A stretch of 64,000 bases of DNA from contig NW_008708707.1 in the NCBI RefSeq assembly GCF_000327385.1, positions 2,874,478 through 2,938,477 on the forward strand. Direction: 5' to 3'. A program made the translations under genes and the position numbers. Positions 63,371 through 64,000 of the stretch are shown piece after piece. Under the pieces are notes generated by a model. It was given only the letters and a program-made list of their open reading frames with translations. It was not told the origin of the DNA and ran no database searches. How positions within the stretch are numbered: the stretch's first letter is position 1; every line of letters starts with the position of its first letter. Source of the DNA: Lottia gigantea. Its lineage: Eukaryota; Mollusca; Gastropoda; Lottiidae.

Positions 63371-64000
63371 TTACCAATCTTATAGTCGTAGATTTTTCAA
63401 TTTCAAAAGACCAGTCTGATTTTAAGTAGGTTGGAAAAGCTTAACTCTTGCTCTTAGTGTTTAGAACGCAAAATCTAATGATTACATGAACATTTTAAAG
63501 TCCCTATGCTGTTGGTTGGAGTTGAAACCCTAATGTACGCAAAATTACAGAGAAAGAAGGTAAAAACTTAAAATATCTAGACGTTATAAGTCTCGACACC
63601 AAACCTAACAATTCGTACACTCCGTTTTTAATTAGCCATTTTAAAACAAAGTCAGGTTGATAGAGTATATAGATGTACACGTTTTTAATTTAGCCTCTCA
63701 GGTTCCTTTCCTTTCTGTTTGGTAGTGTTGGCTTTCTGGACACTTCCCGATGGACTAATAAATATCCACAGGATATCAAATAATAGAGTTAATTCGAATT
63801 CAGTTAGTTTGATTGTTGCTCTCTTTTCTGACAATTTCTCACTTTCTTATTGAATTCGATACTGTCTGGTGTGAAATCAGTCGAAGAATAAAGCGACTCG
63901 ATGACACCGTTTTACAATACTATTGAGACGATCTCATTTCAATTAACCCTTTAAAATCCGATTAGCCTCATTCTACCAATCGAAACGGAAAGAATATAGA

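Larger units (their letters stand above)
57918..64000. other. Gene-free right end apart from listed elements
   Basis: Between the hAT-like MITE, SINE pieces and the window end only short frames occur. A weak direct repeat (CCAA-TATATCAAATT-CAAAA) lies at about 60630 and 60740. Confidence 0.5.

Noticed and set aside
1-64000. LTR retroelements, endogenous viruses, Polintons, toxin genes
   Set aside because: No protease, integrase, capsid, envelope or polymerase motifs and no long terminal repeats were recognised by eye.

Overview
This is a gene-poor, AT-rich animal genomic window. Its genes have many introns with GT-AG borders, and it is littered with tRNA-derived SINEs, foldback MITEs, a LINE fragment and AT-rich tandem repeats. 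The repeat types, including an element with a GGAC-rich end at 5227-5715 and SINEs with a (TTTCA)n tail, together with the proteins encoded (an AA15 lytic polysaccharide monooxygenase, a PAN/C-type-lectin protein, divergent PRD-like homeobox genes) suggest a mollusc, probably a gastropod. That assignment is inference; no species marker was seen. No rRNA, tRNA gene, CRISPR array, endogenous virus, LTR element or Polinton was recognised.

Seven protein-coding genes can be assembled by hand from exon frames and splice sites; in each the exon phases close exactly. (1) 7710-15965 (+), 14 coding exons, 985 aa: an intact large-GTPase domain joined through a helical region to a protein kinase, with the layout of DSTYK (Dusty) kinases. 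(2) 17250-18831 (-), 4 coding exons, 283 aa: a homeodomain protein with lysine at homeodomain position 50. (3) 25739-27752 (+), 4 coding exons, 259 aa: its divergent paralogue with glutamine at position 50. (4) 29933-31853 (-), 3 exons, 257 aa: a secreted PAN-like plus C-type-lectin-like protein. (5) 32889-34946 (-), one coding exon, 685 aa: a C2H2 zinc-finger nuclear protein with a non-coding first exon and TATA promoter near 37.1 kb. (6) 38628-40620 (+), 3 exons, 415 aa: a secreted AA15-type LPMO. (7) 50304-53717 (-), 3 exons, 657 aa: a secreted Gln/Lys-rich protein with six 15-residue helical repeats.

Layout: 0-7.6 kb is repeat-rich intergenic DNA (SINE with an internal minisatellite, two foldback MITEs, LINE 3' end, MITE copies). 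7.7-16 kb is the GTPase-kinase gene. 17-29 kb is the head-to-head homeobox pair, with a MITE, an old SINE and 3' satellite-like repeats. 30-41 kb holds the lectin, zinc-finger and LPMO genes, with a directly repeated segment bracketing the zinc-finger promoter. 42.5 kb is a young SINE with clear target-site duplications. 43-50 kb has no gene. 50-54 kb is the secreted repeat protein. 54-64 kb is gene-free, with nested MITEs (57.5 kb), a hAT-like MITE carrying a 23-G run (59.1 kb) and SINE pieces.

The genes do not form one pathway. The coherent unit is the homeobox pair, which shares both intron positions and a C-terminal motif and so is a local inverted duplication. Four of the other genes could serve surface, immune, food-processing or shell functions, but nothing in the sequence decides that.
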